Notes: a model not told the origin generated them from the sequence alone. A stretch of DNA of 64,000 bases from Onchidella celtica (GCA_963931925.1 OZ007583.1:14978617-15042616); one strand, 5' to 3'. Positions 39,131-51,019 are shown, counted from the first letter of the stretch. Numbers and translations are program-made.

Positions 39131-39556
39131 GAATGACATGAAAATGTTTCCGCCCTTCAAATAGACGCTTTTGAGAACATCAAACGAGTTTCAAGACCAT
39201 TTTTCTTTATGCCCGATGCTTTGAGCTTAAAACTGATCAATTATAATGCCGATTTGGAGAGTGAAAACACTACAGAATTCTATTGTCTGTCAAAAATACA
39301 AAACAACTTACTTGAAACCTTTGTCACCTGAATAATAAACAAGACTGAATTAATTTAAAACGCAGTCGAGAACAAGAACTCAGAAAACAATTGGAGAGTT
39401 TACATAAATGAATAAACTTACACCCAACACCTTAAAATGTCAAATCTCTTTGCAATTCAGTAAAATAACTCATGCAAACAAGATCGTGAATAAAAAAATG
39501 ATGAGCAGTACACTAATAGCTAGCTGACATCAGCAAAGATAAATCTTGGGACACGT
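39131..39556. other. unassigned stretch
   Basis: No feature recognised. Confidence 0.45.
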
Positions 39557-39645
39557 TGGTGTGGTCAGCTAGTTGCTCGCCTCTCATGCCGAAGGTACTG
39601 GGTTCGATTCTCGGTCGGCGTAAGCATTTTGGAATTGGGGGAGGG
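39557..39645 (+). mobile_element. tRNA-derived SINE head fragment (copy S4)
   Basis: Only the Pol III head remains: tggtcagctagttgctcg (A-box region), B-box ggttcgattctcgg at 39601-39614, and the start of the body, agcattttggaatt. Sequence beyond this is unrelated to the other copies. A lone decayed tRNA gene is less likely, because the flanking gtaagcattttgg matches the SINE body. Confidence 0.6.
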
Positions 39646-40767
39646 GGGGGTGATTTTTCATCCCAGTACTCTCCCTGGAATGTTCTAGCAATATTCAATG
39701 CATACCACTGCTACGAGTAAAGTCTACTTTATTCAGCACTCCAAAACGATGAAATTACCTCCCCCCCCCCACCCCACCCCTTCCCCCCGTCCTTCCCAGC
39801 ATCCCCAATGAGTTCTGAATGAAAATAAACACAACCAGAAAACAGATCAATAAGCAATAAGCCAATCAATGCCAATCACGTTAAAACCCATCAAAGTTCA
39901 CTGAACAAAAAGATCGGAGCGGCCAGAACATAGAAAGTCAATCTCGTTCCCGGGGATCACAGAGAAAGTTTTACAGTCATTTTTTCCCCTCTCCCTCTAC
40001 CTGCCTTTGTAGTTGTCCTGTGTTGTCGATTCCGGTGTTGACAATTCCGATACTTCTTAATCTGAACTGTATCATAAAGGACCCTTTGTTTGGCAATGTG
40101 GCACTGTAGCTTTTGTGTACATCACAATGTAGTAATTTTATCATTTGCTAAACCAGATCTGATTTCGTTTGGCTGAACGTCCCAGTGGTAGCAGAGAGTA
40201 TGGATGTATATACAGAGAAGGCACTATTGGTCGATTTGCACTGCGAGACCCGGGAAGTTCTGCGAAACCATTGTTAGCATGGAGCGCAAAGTAGGTCACG
40301 GCGGTAAACAACCGTTACTTTCACCGGGAATAAGAGCTTACAAGTGGCTCTAGATAGTTTCAATCAACCCCAAAATATAAACAAATCAAAGTAAACAGAT
40401 ATGCAAACTGTCTTTGGTGAGAACGGTCCTTTCCAATTCTTTTTGCCGCCGTGACCTAGTTTCGCGATTTGGCGGAAGTGAGATCTCTCTATAAATACAT
40501 ACTCTCTGATAGTAGCGCTAGTACGAAATTTTGGATTTTATTTCGACTTTCGTTCCAGGCCCATTTTATTTATTTCTCCCTCGAGTTTCAATTTATATTT
40601 TTGAGCATACTCAGACAACGTGATAAAAACCAATTCTGGCCGTCATGCTCTAGGGGTTAAACTTTTTCGAGGAGTGGGTGGGGGAAATCGCATAATAATT
40701 TTCGGTGACGCAATTTAAACACACCAATACTGCAAATTTTTGGTTACTATATAAACAAAGTAAATCG
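39646..40767. other. unassigned 1.1-kb stretch
   Basis: No gene recognised. A C-rich tract lies at about 39760-39788. Confidence 0.45.
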
Positions 40768-41105
40768 TCCAATGTAATCACGAAAGGCTTTTCAACCGCT
40801 GAGAATTAAATTCTACAAAATAACATATTATACATAGAAAGACGTAAAGGTATACTTGGCATATACTAAAAGGTCTTGATGTTCGCTATATTTTTTAATA
40901 CTTTCGTTGATTTTGAGCCACAGCTGAGTTTAAAAGAAGAAAGTATTCCATTATTTTGGGGAGGAAAGGAAAAAAGACCCTTTTTGTTCGAGTTGAATTA
41001 AAAAGTATGACAGGAAATTCCTTTCTGCGCGCCTCAATTTACACGTTGGTGCTCGCAGCTCTATTTTAAAAATCACATTATGTGTATTCCCCGAGTTAGA
41101 CAGAT
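40768..41105 (+). repeat. interspersed repeat A, copy 2
   Basis: Contains caatgtaatcacgaaagg, tttcaaccgctgag, agaaagacgtaaagg, tactttcgttgatttt, attaaaaagtatgacaggaa and gtgtattccccgagt in the family order. The leading ttataaagg is not preserved. Confidence 0.75.
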
Positions 41106-41244
41106 TTAGTATGTTACTAAAGTAACCATCCACGTACTAGTCTAGTCATCTTCCACCTTTCTTCATTCTCTTCCTTTCATGCCCCCCCCCCCATCCACCC
41201 AGCCATTAGTTCAAACATTTGGCTCTCTGGCTCTTCTTGTTTCT

Positions 41245-41369
41245 GTCTGCTCTCTCTCTCTGTCTCTCTCTGTCTCTCTCTCTCTCTGTGTCTCTGTCTC
41301 TCTGTGTGTCTCAGTGTCTGTGTGTGTGTGTGTCTCTCTCTCTGTCTACCCCCTTTCTCTCTCTGTCTT

Positions 41370-41430
<61 letters not shown>

Positions 41431-41465
41431 GTCTGACTCTCTCTCTCTCTCTTTCACTCTTGCTC
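41245..41465 (+). repeat. (CT)n microsatellite with GT segment
   Basis: CT repeats with a central tgtgtgtgtg stretch near 41320-41332. Confidence 0.93.
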
Positions 41466-41732
41466 TCCGTTTTATTCCGCTCAATTCCCAATTTCTGACA
41501 ATCTATACCTTAATTATCCTTTCGAACACTTTCATTTCATGGGGTCAACTTTCGGAAATAACATTTTTCTGGGTACCAAGATGTGAAAAGTACAATTAGC
41601 GGCTATTATTTAGCGGGTATCTACTCGGGAAACTAAGTTAACGATCTGCAGGTTATGTAGGACTAGACAATTTCAAAGGTATCCGGAACAGATATAAAGT
41701 TGATACGTCTTTTGGCACTCTATATTATGTTT

Positions 41733-42189
41733 CAGTGGTTTTCATAGTGGGATCTCACCCCCATCACATTTTGATTTCCAAGGGGGCGAATTTCAAGAGA
41801 AGGCCGACCAGAGAGCAAATATAATGAAAGTGTGGTTGGGGGGGTGGGGGGGGGGGTGGATAAACGAATGGAGGACAAATGCAGCGCAGCTATTGGCTTA
41901 TTCAAAACATGTGTAGATGTGTTCTATGAAGAGAAAAGCCTATATTTGTTAGTGCAATAGGTCAAGAATGCTTTTTTTTTTGCAATGAATAATCGATTGT
42001 CATTAATATTTTCTACTCTCATTAATACAGCTTTGAAAAACTAACAACATCATCCTGTGTATTGTCTTGTGATATCTATCTTTTGGGGCTGTTTGAGTAG
42101 GGATCGGTACTGGGTTGGGAGAAGAAGGGGGTGATACAATAAAATTTGGAACCTACGGGAGATTACCTCAGAAAGTTTGAGAATCACTG
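41733..42189. mobile_element. possible hAT-like element
   Basis: Left cagtggttttcat and right gtttgagaatcactg are inverted and hAT-like, resembling the termini at 8604-9032. Flanking octamers (ttatgttt and ataatttg) agree at only 4 of 8 positions. The interior has a G-tract near 41838-41861 and no transposase. Confidence 0.45.
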
Positions 42190-42615
42190 ATAATTTGGTT
42201 TTGTCAACAGAAAACAGGGGTAATGCTCGAGATTCTGAAGTACCCGGCCTCAGAGACCTGAAAACCTTTGATCCTCCAGACTTCAGTGGAGGACTGAAGT
42301 GTGTGGGGTAGACACTCCAGAATTGTGACGCAGTAGGTCCCCTCCCCCGGGAGGTCCCAGGCTGTTGGAAATGGCAAATTCGGAAACAAATGTGACACAC
42401 TCATTCAAATCCCAAAAATTTGAAAATGCCATCTCTTTTCGGCCGGAAACTGTATGAAGATCTGAGAGGCTAAGAGTGGGCCAAACATATTTTCGGAATT
42501 GTCGATAATTTAATCTGCATTAACCTTTGTGTTGAGTCCATCAATCATTTTTCGATCAATGGAATGTAAAATAAAATAATAATAATAATAACAATAGTAT
42601 TATTATTATTATTAT
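42190..42615. other. unassigned stretch ending in AAT/ATT repeats
   Basis: No gene. An (AAT)n followed by (ATT)n hairpin-like pair lies at about 42575-42618, directly before repeat A. Confidence 0.6.
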
Positions 42616-42966
42616 TATAAAGGAAGTAAGGTCTCCAATGTAATATGCAAAGCTTTTTAACGGCTGATCCTAAAATACCACAACATGTCATATTACCCGT
42701 AGAAAGGCGTAAAGGTGTGGGTGGGCCTATTTTAAAAGGTTTTGAAGTTCGCGACATTCTTAATACTTTCGTTGATTTTCATCCACAACTGAATTGAACA
42801 AACAAAATGTTCCGACATTTTGAGCTGGGAAAAAAAAGACTTTTTTCTTCGAGTAGAATTAAAAAGTATGACAGGAAATTTCGTCTTGCGCCTCAATTTA
42901 CACATTGGTGATGAAAACTCAACTGTATCACTTCTGTGTATTCCCTGGGTCAGCGGGCCGACTAGT
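42616..42966 (+). repeat. interspersed repeat A, copy 3
   Basis: From ttataaaggaagtaaggtct to a right end at cagcgggccgactagt, with all family markers in order. With the copy at 53753 it is one of the most complete. Confidence 0.78.
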
Positions 42967-44209
42967 TATGATAATTATGATAAACTAACCCGTTCTTTCT
43001 TAACCTGCAGAGATCACACAGCGCTGTGAGGCAGTTCGTTCGTTTGATCCGTTGTATCTTTTAGATACGATTAAAAACCTGGCTAATTGTTGTAAAAAGT
43101 ACACGTTTAATTTTACTACCCGGGACTGAAATTGACCACTGACAGGCCTACAGTTTCAAATGAATGTTTATCATCAAGTTTATAATGTTCATTTTGCTGT
43201 TTATATAATAATCGTATCTGTTCTACGATAATGGCACAATATTTAAGGCCTATGCCAGACTTAAGCCAAAAGTCAAATGAAGGTTAATTGCATTCCTGAG
43301 CATGGGGACTATCGCATAATATTGTAGAAAACGACGGGCGCCAGTTGGAAAATGTAATAATCCAATAGAATCTTAATGACATAAGTCACTAAATGACACA
43401 AAAAGAAACCGTTTTTTTCTGACTACCTCAAAGTGTCAAAAACGACTTAAATGTCACTAACGTAGAGGGATCACGACGCCTGGGTTTATGATGGTTGAAC
43501 TCCAATAGTAAGAAATGAATAAATACTCAAGTTTCATCGAATCATCTCTCGTTGCCAAGCCATTGTTCTGTAGTTTCTATCAATTCTAAGTAAGTTAGAA
43601 ATACGACATTTAAATATAATCACATCCGTTATGTAACTCAGTCAAAATTAGGCGAAAAGAAAAGGTTGTATATATTGCAAAAACCCCGCCGTTTTTCGGT
43701 GGTTTTTATGATATTTCGTTATGTAACTCAGTATCTCTATAAATGCAAATAGATAGTTTGTTTTATTGATACTAGATGAGGTACCCGACATTACCCGGGG
43801 TAAACCTTTGTTCCCACTCTTCTCTCTCCCTCTCTCTCCGATCTAGACAATTTCCCTTTATGATAAACCACAGTCTTGCTTCAGAACTCATGCGCGCCAA
43901 CTGAACCCTTCTCATAGTTACCGTGTGCGGTGGGGGTATCAAAGGGAGCCCAAAAAGACATCATTGTATTTTATACTTTTACAAATCCCCCCCCCCCCCA
44001 CCCCCAAAAAAAAAACAACAACAACGAAACCTGGATAAACAGTACGTCAATGCAAACTCGATTGGATTAAATTGGTTGACGCTTGAGAATATTTTATTTT
44101 ATGATTTTTGAAACTGTCTTTTAGATTGTAGCATTGAGCTAAAACAGGAAATAGCGTTGAGCACCACAGTGAAATACTCCCGCCTCCATTCTTTGTGTTT
44201 GTTCATAAT
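42967..44209. other. unassigned 1.2-kb stretch
   Basis: No gene recognised. A C-tract followed by an A-tract and (CAA)n lies at about 43987-44022. Confidence 0.45.
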
Positions 44210-45324
44210 TGTCACGAGTGGAGTGAGTGCAATTAAGGGGATTGCTACAGAGCGGGTGTAGAGTAAGAAGGGCTCACAGTAGACAGCAAGTTAAGCGTGC
44301 TGTTGTGAGTAGTGGGGGGGTCTGAAGGAGGCAAAAGCGCTGTATAACTATCACTGCAAGTTAAAAGGCCCTACGGAGCGGACCTGTGAATAAGAGCCCA
44401 TCGGGCGGACATAAAGGGAGCAGTCGAGAAGACTAGTGAGAAAGTCTTTCCAGTAATGACTGGTATGTAGAACGTTGATTGATTATTATGATTGATGTAT
44501 TATATTATATTCGTCTATTACCATGGTGTGAATAAGTATATGTGAGGAATGTGGAAGTCCTTGATATTGGATATAGCAATGTGCGCCATGAGCGATAGAT
44601 GAAAGTGAGTTCATGGATTTGTAGCGCGAGTGAGTAGTGTGTACTCCGATGGAGGTGTGTTACCGTAAGATGTGTGGTGAGTGAAAGGTGAACTAGTGTG
44701 TGTACGCTTCACGGGTTGTAAGGAGAGGTGGAGTGAATAGAAATGGTAGGGTATTATACCAATGTAATGTTATTCTTGTAGGTGTCGGGGACGGGCCGAA
44801 GAGCCACCTCGATGAGCACAAGTGATAGGCCAGCATAGGGCCGGAGGCCACACATAGGCCAGAAGTGAGGCTGTCAGTGCAGGACAGTAGAAGCACATAA
44901 AGTCGTGGCAGTCAGGCCACGGACAGGGACGTAGATATGAGAGTGAATGAGATACTATATTATTGCCATGATGATGGGCGAGTGAACTGATAAGTTGTAT
45001 GGCAATAGGAAGGTGATGTTGAGAGACTGCGGTGCCAGTGAATCATTAATGTACTATTAAGACCCTGAGGGGAGAGGCTGAGGCCGAAGTGCCTTTAGGA
45101 GTAACTACCGGATTGTGGATCCGAGGGAGAGTGTGTGTGAGAATAAGGCCGTTGTACGGCAGTTCATTTCAATAATATAATGTATGTAATTGCGCTATTA
45201 TCTGTATAATTATGTTTAATAAATGTGTGAGTCTGATGGATTGTTCTGTTAAGTGTTAACTTGTTTGTTCGTGATTGTTGTCCTGTCATAACTTATTACA
45301 TCTCCCAGTCTGGGATTTGTGACA
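44210..45324 (+). mobile_element. solo LTR of an LTR retrotransposon
   Basis: Begins tgtcacgagtgg and ends gggatttgtgaca, so the termini are TGTCAC...GTGACA, a 6-bp inverted pair with TG...CA. It is flanked by a perfect 5-bp direct repeat, ataat (44205-44209 and 45325-45329). A 5-bp duplication is usual for Ty3/gypsy and BEL elements. A poly(A) signal AATAAA at 45218-45223 about 100 bp before the right end supports plus orientation. There is no gag/pol, primer-binding site or polypurine tract next to it and no second LTR. One LTR bounded by a target duplication is the signature of LTR-LTR recombination. The superfamily is inferred only. Confidence 0.8.
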
Positions 45325-46778
45325 ATAATAATATATGACTATATAATAAAAGAGAAACAACACATAAGTGAGAAAAGTAGTCCTCTCGGTTGCTCACACC
45401 ATTCAAACCGGAGACTAAAATTTCGTTTTGTAAGTTTGGGCTTTAAAAAAGATGATAAGGGTCTGAATACATGAAAGAACGAGGATACAGGCTGATCATC
45501 AGAGACGGAAGGAAGACAGTAATTCAAGAAGGCAAACAAACAGACAGACGGCAAAGTCGGAGGGATAAAGAAAGCGGAATCAGACCGATTATAATAAAAG
45601 TAACATGAAATCATAACAATGCAAAGAAATCCAACACAAATCCAAACACAGTTAATGGCAGGACTCAGACTCCATAATATTGACATAATAAAAAGACAAA
45701 AAGAAAGAAAGGACGAAAAGACAAACAAACAAATAAACAAACAGCGACATAACAAGAAGAAAAGTGGCGCATTTTAAGATTTTAAGAATTGCCGACTACT
45801 TAAAATTGCAGAACCAACAAAGTCCCGGAGACATACACCCACATACACTTGTTTATAAACACAGACTTCGAAATACGAGACACAAAAGAGCAAGAGCAGA
45901 AAAAAAAATGCAGTAATTTTAGCCTAATTTGTTGGCACACAAACATCTAGCATCCGGGCAATTTGACTGCAGTCAGATAGCAAGATAATTGATACCGATT
46001 GCTGAAATTACAGAGAACGACTGGCACGACCACGAGTCAAATGGAAAACGTGTGTGTTTAATGGAGGGATTTCTTGGCTAAATAAATGCAACGTACAGAT
46101 AAATAAAAAAGAGAAAACAATGCCCGGGTTTGATAGCTCAGGAAAATTAATACAGCGTAAAAAAAGAAAAAAAAATGAACACTAGTCTAAACCATCCACT
46201 TTTTGCAGCACACTTATAGTTCTCTGTATATTAGATTTCAAATTGATCATTTGTTTTGTTGCAGCGTGGTATTATTATTATACCAACCCGCATAAATCGT
46301 GCAACACACTTTGAACTGGTGCAACTTTTGAAAGAATTTGCTTAGAATTCAAATTTTTTTTTTTTTTTAATGAAATAAACAAAGATTGTTTCCATGAAAT
46401 AAAACTCTTTCATTTTTCAACGGATTTGATGTCCAGTCTTGAACAACCAAACAACAAGGTCCAGAACTATAAACACGAGGTTTCGGCCCGTCCGCCCAAG
46501 TGGTTTTACCGTTTCCACTTTGCCTGAACTGCTTATTTAGATATAAGTATTTTATGTGATCAATAGAACTTGAATTAAAGACGACAAGACCTTTTTATTT
46601 CATTTAATTATCTCCAACGGTTTAAAAGCTACATTCGTTTAAATCCCTGTTGCAAAGACTGATGTGGCCTAGTGGGAACAATTTAGTGCACGGTGCCATT
46701 GCGAGAACTTAAAAAAGCAAATGTTAATGCTCTCCACAAAAAGATATAGCAGAGTCTGTGGCTCCCATACCTTCTCCG
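45325..46778. other. unassigned 1.5-kb stretch
   Basis: No gene. The 138-codon minus frame at 45339-45755 is compositionally biased and overlaps an (AAAC)n-like tract at about 45721-45742. An A/T-tract lies near 46356-46369. Confidence 0.5.
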
Positions 46779-47094
46779 TGCTGTTTAACTCAGGCAACTT
46801 TTGGAAACTAAATTTACACGCCCCCCTCCCCCCCCCCCTTTCCAGTCCTCAACCCCTGTTTTGTTCAGTTATTTGACTTTACACTTGATAAAATAACCGA
46901 CAAAAGAAAGATTTTGGAATATTACTTTTACCATGTTTATTTTCAAGTTCAAATAACAAAAACATAATAATATTATGTTCAATATGATTATTTCAAGAAA
47001 TAAAGAAAATTTTAAAAACAGCACAAATCCGGAATAAGCAAAATTCATCCCTCCAGGCTAAATTTACCGCAGGCTTAAGAACCCCTGCACGAGC
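46779..47094. mobile_element. weak hAT-like element candidate
   Basis: The right end, caggcttaagaacccctg, reads in inverse like a common hAT terminus (caggggttcttaag). The left side has only partial inverted similarity (gctgtttaactcaggc). I found no target duplication. Confidence 0.25.
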
Positions 47095-47631
47095 TGTTGA
47101 TGTTTGATAGCCATATTGTACCATGTGTATTTAAGATTTCTGTGGTTCGCTAGAAGTTGTCTGCCCTTGATGTTACCTGCCTTATTTTTGTTCTATTAAC
47201 TGGAATGAATGTGGGCGCCAAATGTATTTAGTGTGGAAGCGCATATCCGTACAATGAAGCGCACATCCGTACATCCACGCCCCCAGGTCCATCGGACTAT
47301 TCCATGTGTTGCCACTTTAAATTTCTGAACACCATACCAAGTTTTGTTTCAGCAAACCTTCACCAGTCGTGCTTTTTGGTAAACATGTTGTACGGATATG
47401 CATTGTCCATATCCATACAACATGTTGCACGGATATATATACACTTCCATTTAGTATACGGGCGCCGGTACAGTACGTACCATCGACTACGTTCATTTTT
47501 TTAATTTTTAACCCGTATTCCCCCAGGTGCACTGTTTATAGTGAGGGAATGAAGAACATGTCTTGACAGGCTAATACTATTTCACTATTGTACTTGATGA
47601 ACTTGATGAAAGCTGAAATACAAGTGTGAGG
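47095..47631. other. unassigned stretch with a short perfect-like hairpin
   Basis: The hairpin aacatgttgtacggatatg (47382-47400) with ccatatccatacaacatgtt (47407-47426) has about 19 paired bases with one mismatch and a loop of about 6 bases. Nearby words cgcatatccgtac and gcacatccgtac (47239-47272) resemble the arms. No gene seen. Confidence 0.7.
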
Positions 47632-49300
47632 ACAGTTTGGTCTGGAGACAAGGTGCTCGCCTCTCGTGTCAAAGGTAGCAGGTTCGATCCCCGGTCGGTG
47701 CAGGCATGTTGGAAAATTTGTGTGTGTGTGTGTAAAAACTTCTCTCCGTGTTCCTATGGTACGTAGGATCGAGCTCTAGTCTTCTCGTTTAAGGCCGGAA
47801 AAACTAGCTGGGCCCGTGTGCACGTTGTGCACGTTAAAGATATAATCTTGGCAGTTGAAAATCGAGAAGAGTAGGCCGAACAAAGCCGCTGCCACGGAAA
47901 AGTTCTAAAAAAACAAAAACAAGAACAATTAATCCCTACCACAAAAACACACAGAAGCAAGGAGAAGAAGAACAGAAGCAAGGAGAAGAAGAACAGAAGC
48001 AAGGAGAAGAAGAACAGAAGCAAGGAGAAGAAGAACAGAAGCAAGGAGAAGAAGAACAGAAGCAAGGAGAAGAAGAACAGAAGCAAGGAGAAGAAGAACA
48101 GAAGCAAGGAGAAGAAGAACAGAAGCAAGGAGAAGAAGAACAGAAGCAAGGAGAAGAAGAACAGAAGCAAGGAGAAGAAGAACAGAAGCAAGGAGAAGAA
48201 GAACTGAAGCAAGGAGAAGAAGAACTGAAGCAAGGAGAAGAAGAACAGAAGCAAGGAGAAGAAGAACTGAAGCAAGGAGAAGAAGAACAGAAGCAAGGAG
48301 AAGAAGAACTGAAGCAAGGAGAAGAAGAACAGAAGCAAGGAGAAGAAGAACAGAAGCAAGGAGAAGAAGAACAGAAGCAAGGAGAAGAAGAACAGAAGCA
48401 AGGAGAAGAAGAACAGAAGCAAGGAGAAGAAGAACTGAAGCAAGGAGAAGAAGAACAGAAGCAAGGAGAAGAAGAACTGAAGCAAGGAGAAGAAGAACTG
48501 AAGCAAGGAGAAGAAGAACAGAAGCAAGGAGAAGAAGAACTGAAGCAAGGAGAAGAAGAACTGAAGCAAGGAGAAGAAGAACAGAAGCAAGGAGAAGAAG
48601 AACAGAAGCAAGGAGAAGAAGAACAGAAGCAAGGAGAAGAAGAACTGAAGCAAGGAGAAGAAGAACAGAAGCAAGGAGAAGAAGAACAGAAGCAAGGAGA
48701 AGAAGAACAGAAGCAAGGAGAAGAAGAACAGAAGCAAGGAGAAGAAGAACAGAAGCAAGGAGAAGAAGAACAGAAGCAAGGAGAAGAAGAACAGAAGCAA
48801 GGAGAAGAAGAACAGAAGCAAGGAGAAGAAGAACAGAAGCAAGGAGAAGAAGAACAGAAGCAAGGAGAAGAAGAACAGAAGCAAGGAGAAGAAGAACAGA
48901 AGCAAGGAGAAGAAGAACAGAAGCAAGGAGAAGAAGAACAGAAGCAAGGAGAAGAAGAACAGAAGCAAGGAGAAGAAGAACAGAAGCAAGGAGAAGAAGA
49001 ACAGAAGCAAGGAGGAGAAGAACAGAAGCAAGGAGAAGAAGAACAGAAGCAAGGAGAAGAAGAACAGAAGCAAGGAGAAGAAGAACAGAAGCAAGGAGAA
49101 GAAGAACAGAAGCAAGGAGAAGAAGAACAGAAGCAAGGAGAAGAAGAACAGAAGAAAGGAGAAGAAGAACAGAAGAAAGGAGAAGAAGAACAGAAGCAAG
49201 GAGAAGAAGAACTGAAGCAAGGAGAAGAAGAACAGAAGCAAGAAAGGTGAAGTGTAAATATCAAGGGCAGCGAACCTCCTAAAATAAAGACCTAAAACAC
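47632..49300 (+). mobile_element. tRNA-derived SINE (copy S5) containing an internal minisatellite
   Basis: The head has tggtctggagacaagg (A-box region, about 47639) and ggttcgatcccc (B-box, 47682-47693). The body has gatcgagctctagtctt, gggcccgtgtgcacgtt and gcagttgaaaatcgagaag. The 3' module is split. Its first part, ccctaccacaaaaacac, lies just before a 21-bp array. The continuation, gaaaggtgaagtgtaaat, agcgaacctcctaaaa and gacctaaaac, follows the array. In the SINEs at 26613 and 29849 these two parts sit within about 55 bp of each other. The array therefore lies inside the SINE and probably grew from its A/G-rich linker. Confidence 0.78.
47950..49248 (+). repeat. 21-bp minisatellite, about 62 copies, inside a SINE
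   Basis: The unit is cagaagcaaggagaagaag plus aa, extremely homogeneous. A cag-to-ctg variant is interspersed at about 48204-48648 and once near 49210. Units with gaagaaagg occur near 49152-49190, and one gagg variant near 49011. Because 21 is divisible by 3, every frame is open. The plus frame reads a heptapeptide EQKQGEE, and the minus frames give 442- and 556-codon artefacts rich in Phe/Leu or Ser/Cys. The plus frame has no ATG and stops directly after the array. Confidence 0.95.
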
Positions 49301-49386
49301 ACGAATCTGTTTTGCTTGACCCTGTTTCGGCCATGATCGAATGATCTAGAACTGTCTTCACCAGAAGCCTAGCAAGGCCTGTCACT

Positions 49387-49545
49387 GGCCGATTTTCATC
49401 GGCCGACAAATTTAACGGTGACATGGAGGCATTTAGTTTCAGTGCGATTCCTCGCTCTCGCCAGCTCGTCGTTTCTCATCGACAGTAAACGTCATGACGT
49501 CATCGCCCAACTAATTGGCCTATCAAATTTGGCTGGTGCGCGACT
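49387..49545. mobile_element. MITE family E, copy 3
   Basis: Left ggccgattttcatcggccga and right ggcctatcaaatttggctgg are inverted termini. The interior contains catgacgtcatcgccca. About 160 bp. Confidence 0.65.
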
Positions 49546-49718
49546 GCACCTAAAGACAATGGTGTTTGAGGAAAAATTATTCCATGTGATTTTTCAAGAA
49601 AGTTGTCAATGGAATAATTTCTTTTTATTTCAACCAAGTTAAACTAAAGTCAAAAACCATTTGTCTAACGCCAAATAATCAAACTGTAAGGCGTGGGCAG
49701 TGGTGAAAAAGGAACGAG

Positions 49719-49914
49719 TTTAAGCTGAGTTTTCATGCGTACAGAAATTGAGACGGCAACGCAAATGTCATGACCACTTTAAGTAGTGAAATAGACAGAA
49801 TATTGTCATTTCTAAGGGAACGCCGTTTCCATACACATGGAAACGCTCTTTCTTTTTTACTACTGGACGGATGTTTGACGTTTCCGCTTCCGTGCTTATG
49901 AAAAGTCAGCTTTA
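49719..49914. mobile_element. palindromic MITE family D, copy 3
   Basis: Left taagctgagttttcatgcgt and right gcttatgaaaagtcagcttt are inverted. The centre has ccgtttccatacacatgg, and tactact-like segments lie on both sides. Confidence 0.7.
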
Positions 49915-50672
49915 GCCTTGAAACACTTACCAAAAAAAAAAAAAAAATCCTTTTTCCCCTTGCGAAGAACACTGTTTATGCAAAGGGCGTGGAGTACAAT
50001 CTAAAATCTAAAATACACGAAGTTCACATTTAAAAATCTTCAGTGCATTGGAAAAATGATATAACCTAGTAATGTTTACCTCTAACACGGGTCTTTGCTA
50101 TATATATTATCAGTTTTATACTTTTTTTTTTTTTTAACCACATTTTCATTTTAAAGCTAGGGAATATTGATACTGCCTGAAGCCGTTTGTCAAGAGCCTT
50201 ATAACGAAAAGAAATAATAAATAAATGTATAATTATGAAAATACGAGGATATCGCGTGCTCTAAATGCATCAATAGAATCGTGCCAGGAAGAAAGGTCTA
50301 TTGTTTAATATTATAAAACCATGCAATAATTTTGGCTTCATTTTCTAGGAGAAAATGAGAGGCATAATCTTTATGCTAGAAGTTCACAGAATCAGGCATT
50401 TCGTCATGCTAAATGACGTATTGAATGAAGCCTTGCAATTTTTATCATTATCATTATTATTTTCAAATTACTAAGTAATCTTCTTTTCCCTCTTACGAAA
50501 CAGCATTTTGCACTAGAAATATGAATCCGCTTTGGGTTATTTTTATTTATTTAGTTTTTTTTAGTTTTCGCAGTATACATTTTTGCGCACATAGCGCTAT
50601 TGTTTTCAATACATCAGGAGTGGGCGTCAGCTGGAGTAAAAATGAAGGACATTTCCTGTTGTTGACGTTGCT
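49915..50672. other. unassigned stretch
   Basis: No gene recognised. An A-tract near 49934 and a T-tract near 50124. Confidence 0.45.
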
Positions 50673-51019
50673 ACTAGTTAGCCGGCGGACTCGGAGAATA
50701 CACAGATGTGATTTTAAAAGTAGGATTACTATCTCCAATGTGTAAACTGAAATTTCCTGTCATACTTTTTGATCCTACTCAAACAAAAACAAAAAAGATA
50801 TTTTTTTCCCGGCTCAAAATGTCGGAACATTTTCTTCTTTCAACCCAGTTATGGATCAAAATCAAGTATTAAAAATAAAGCGAGATAAGACTTTTAAAAA
50901 ATATGCCCATGTACATCTCTTCGTCTTTCTATGCGTAAATATGGCATTTTGTAGGACTTAAGGCTCAGCGGGTAAAAGGCCTTGCATGGTTACATTGGAG
51001 GCCTTACCTCCTTTATAAT
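50673..51019 (-). repeat. interspersed repeat A, copy 4
   Basis: Inverse orientation, from actagttagccggcggactc through gtgtaaactgaaatttcctg and gtcatactttttgat to gaggccttacctcctttata. Confidence 0.77.

Noticed and set aside
38738-39136. 132-codon open frame
   Set aside because: It runs through both arms of a foldback element and has no recognisable domain.
45339-45755. 138-codon Phe/Leu/Ser/Cys-rich minus frame
   Set aside because: Biased composition from an A-rich tract with AAAC repeats. Hydrophobic runs here do not amount to a convincing membrane protein.
47950-49248. Plus-strand EQKQGEE heptad protein resembling a coiled coil
   Set aside because: No ATG, the frame begins inside a SINE and stops immediately after the array, and the flanking sequence is SINE.
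47754-49424. 556- and 442-codon open frames rich in Phe/Leu or Ser/Cys
   Set aside because: They are minus-strand readings of the 21-bp minisatellite. Its period is a multiple of three, so all frames stay open. No coding evidence outside the array.
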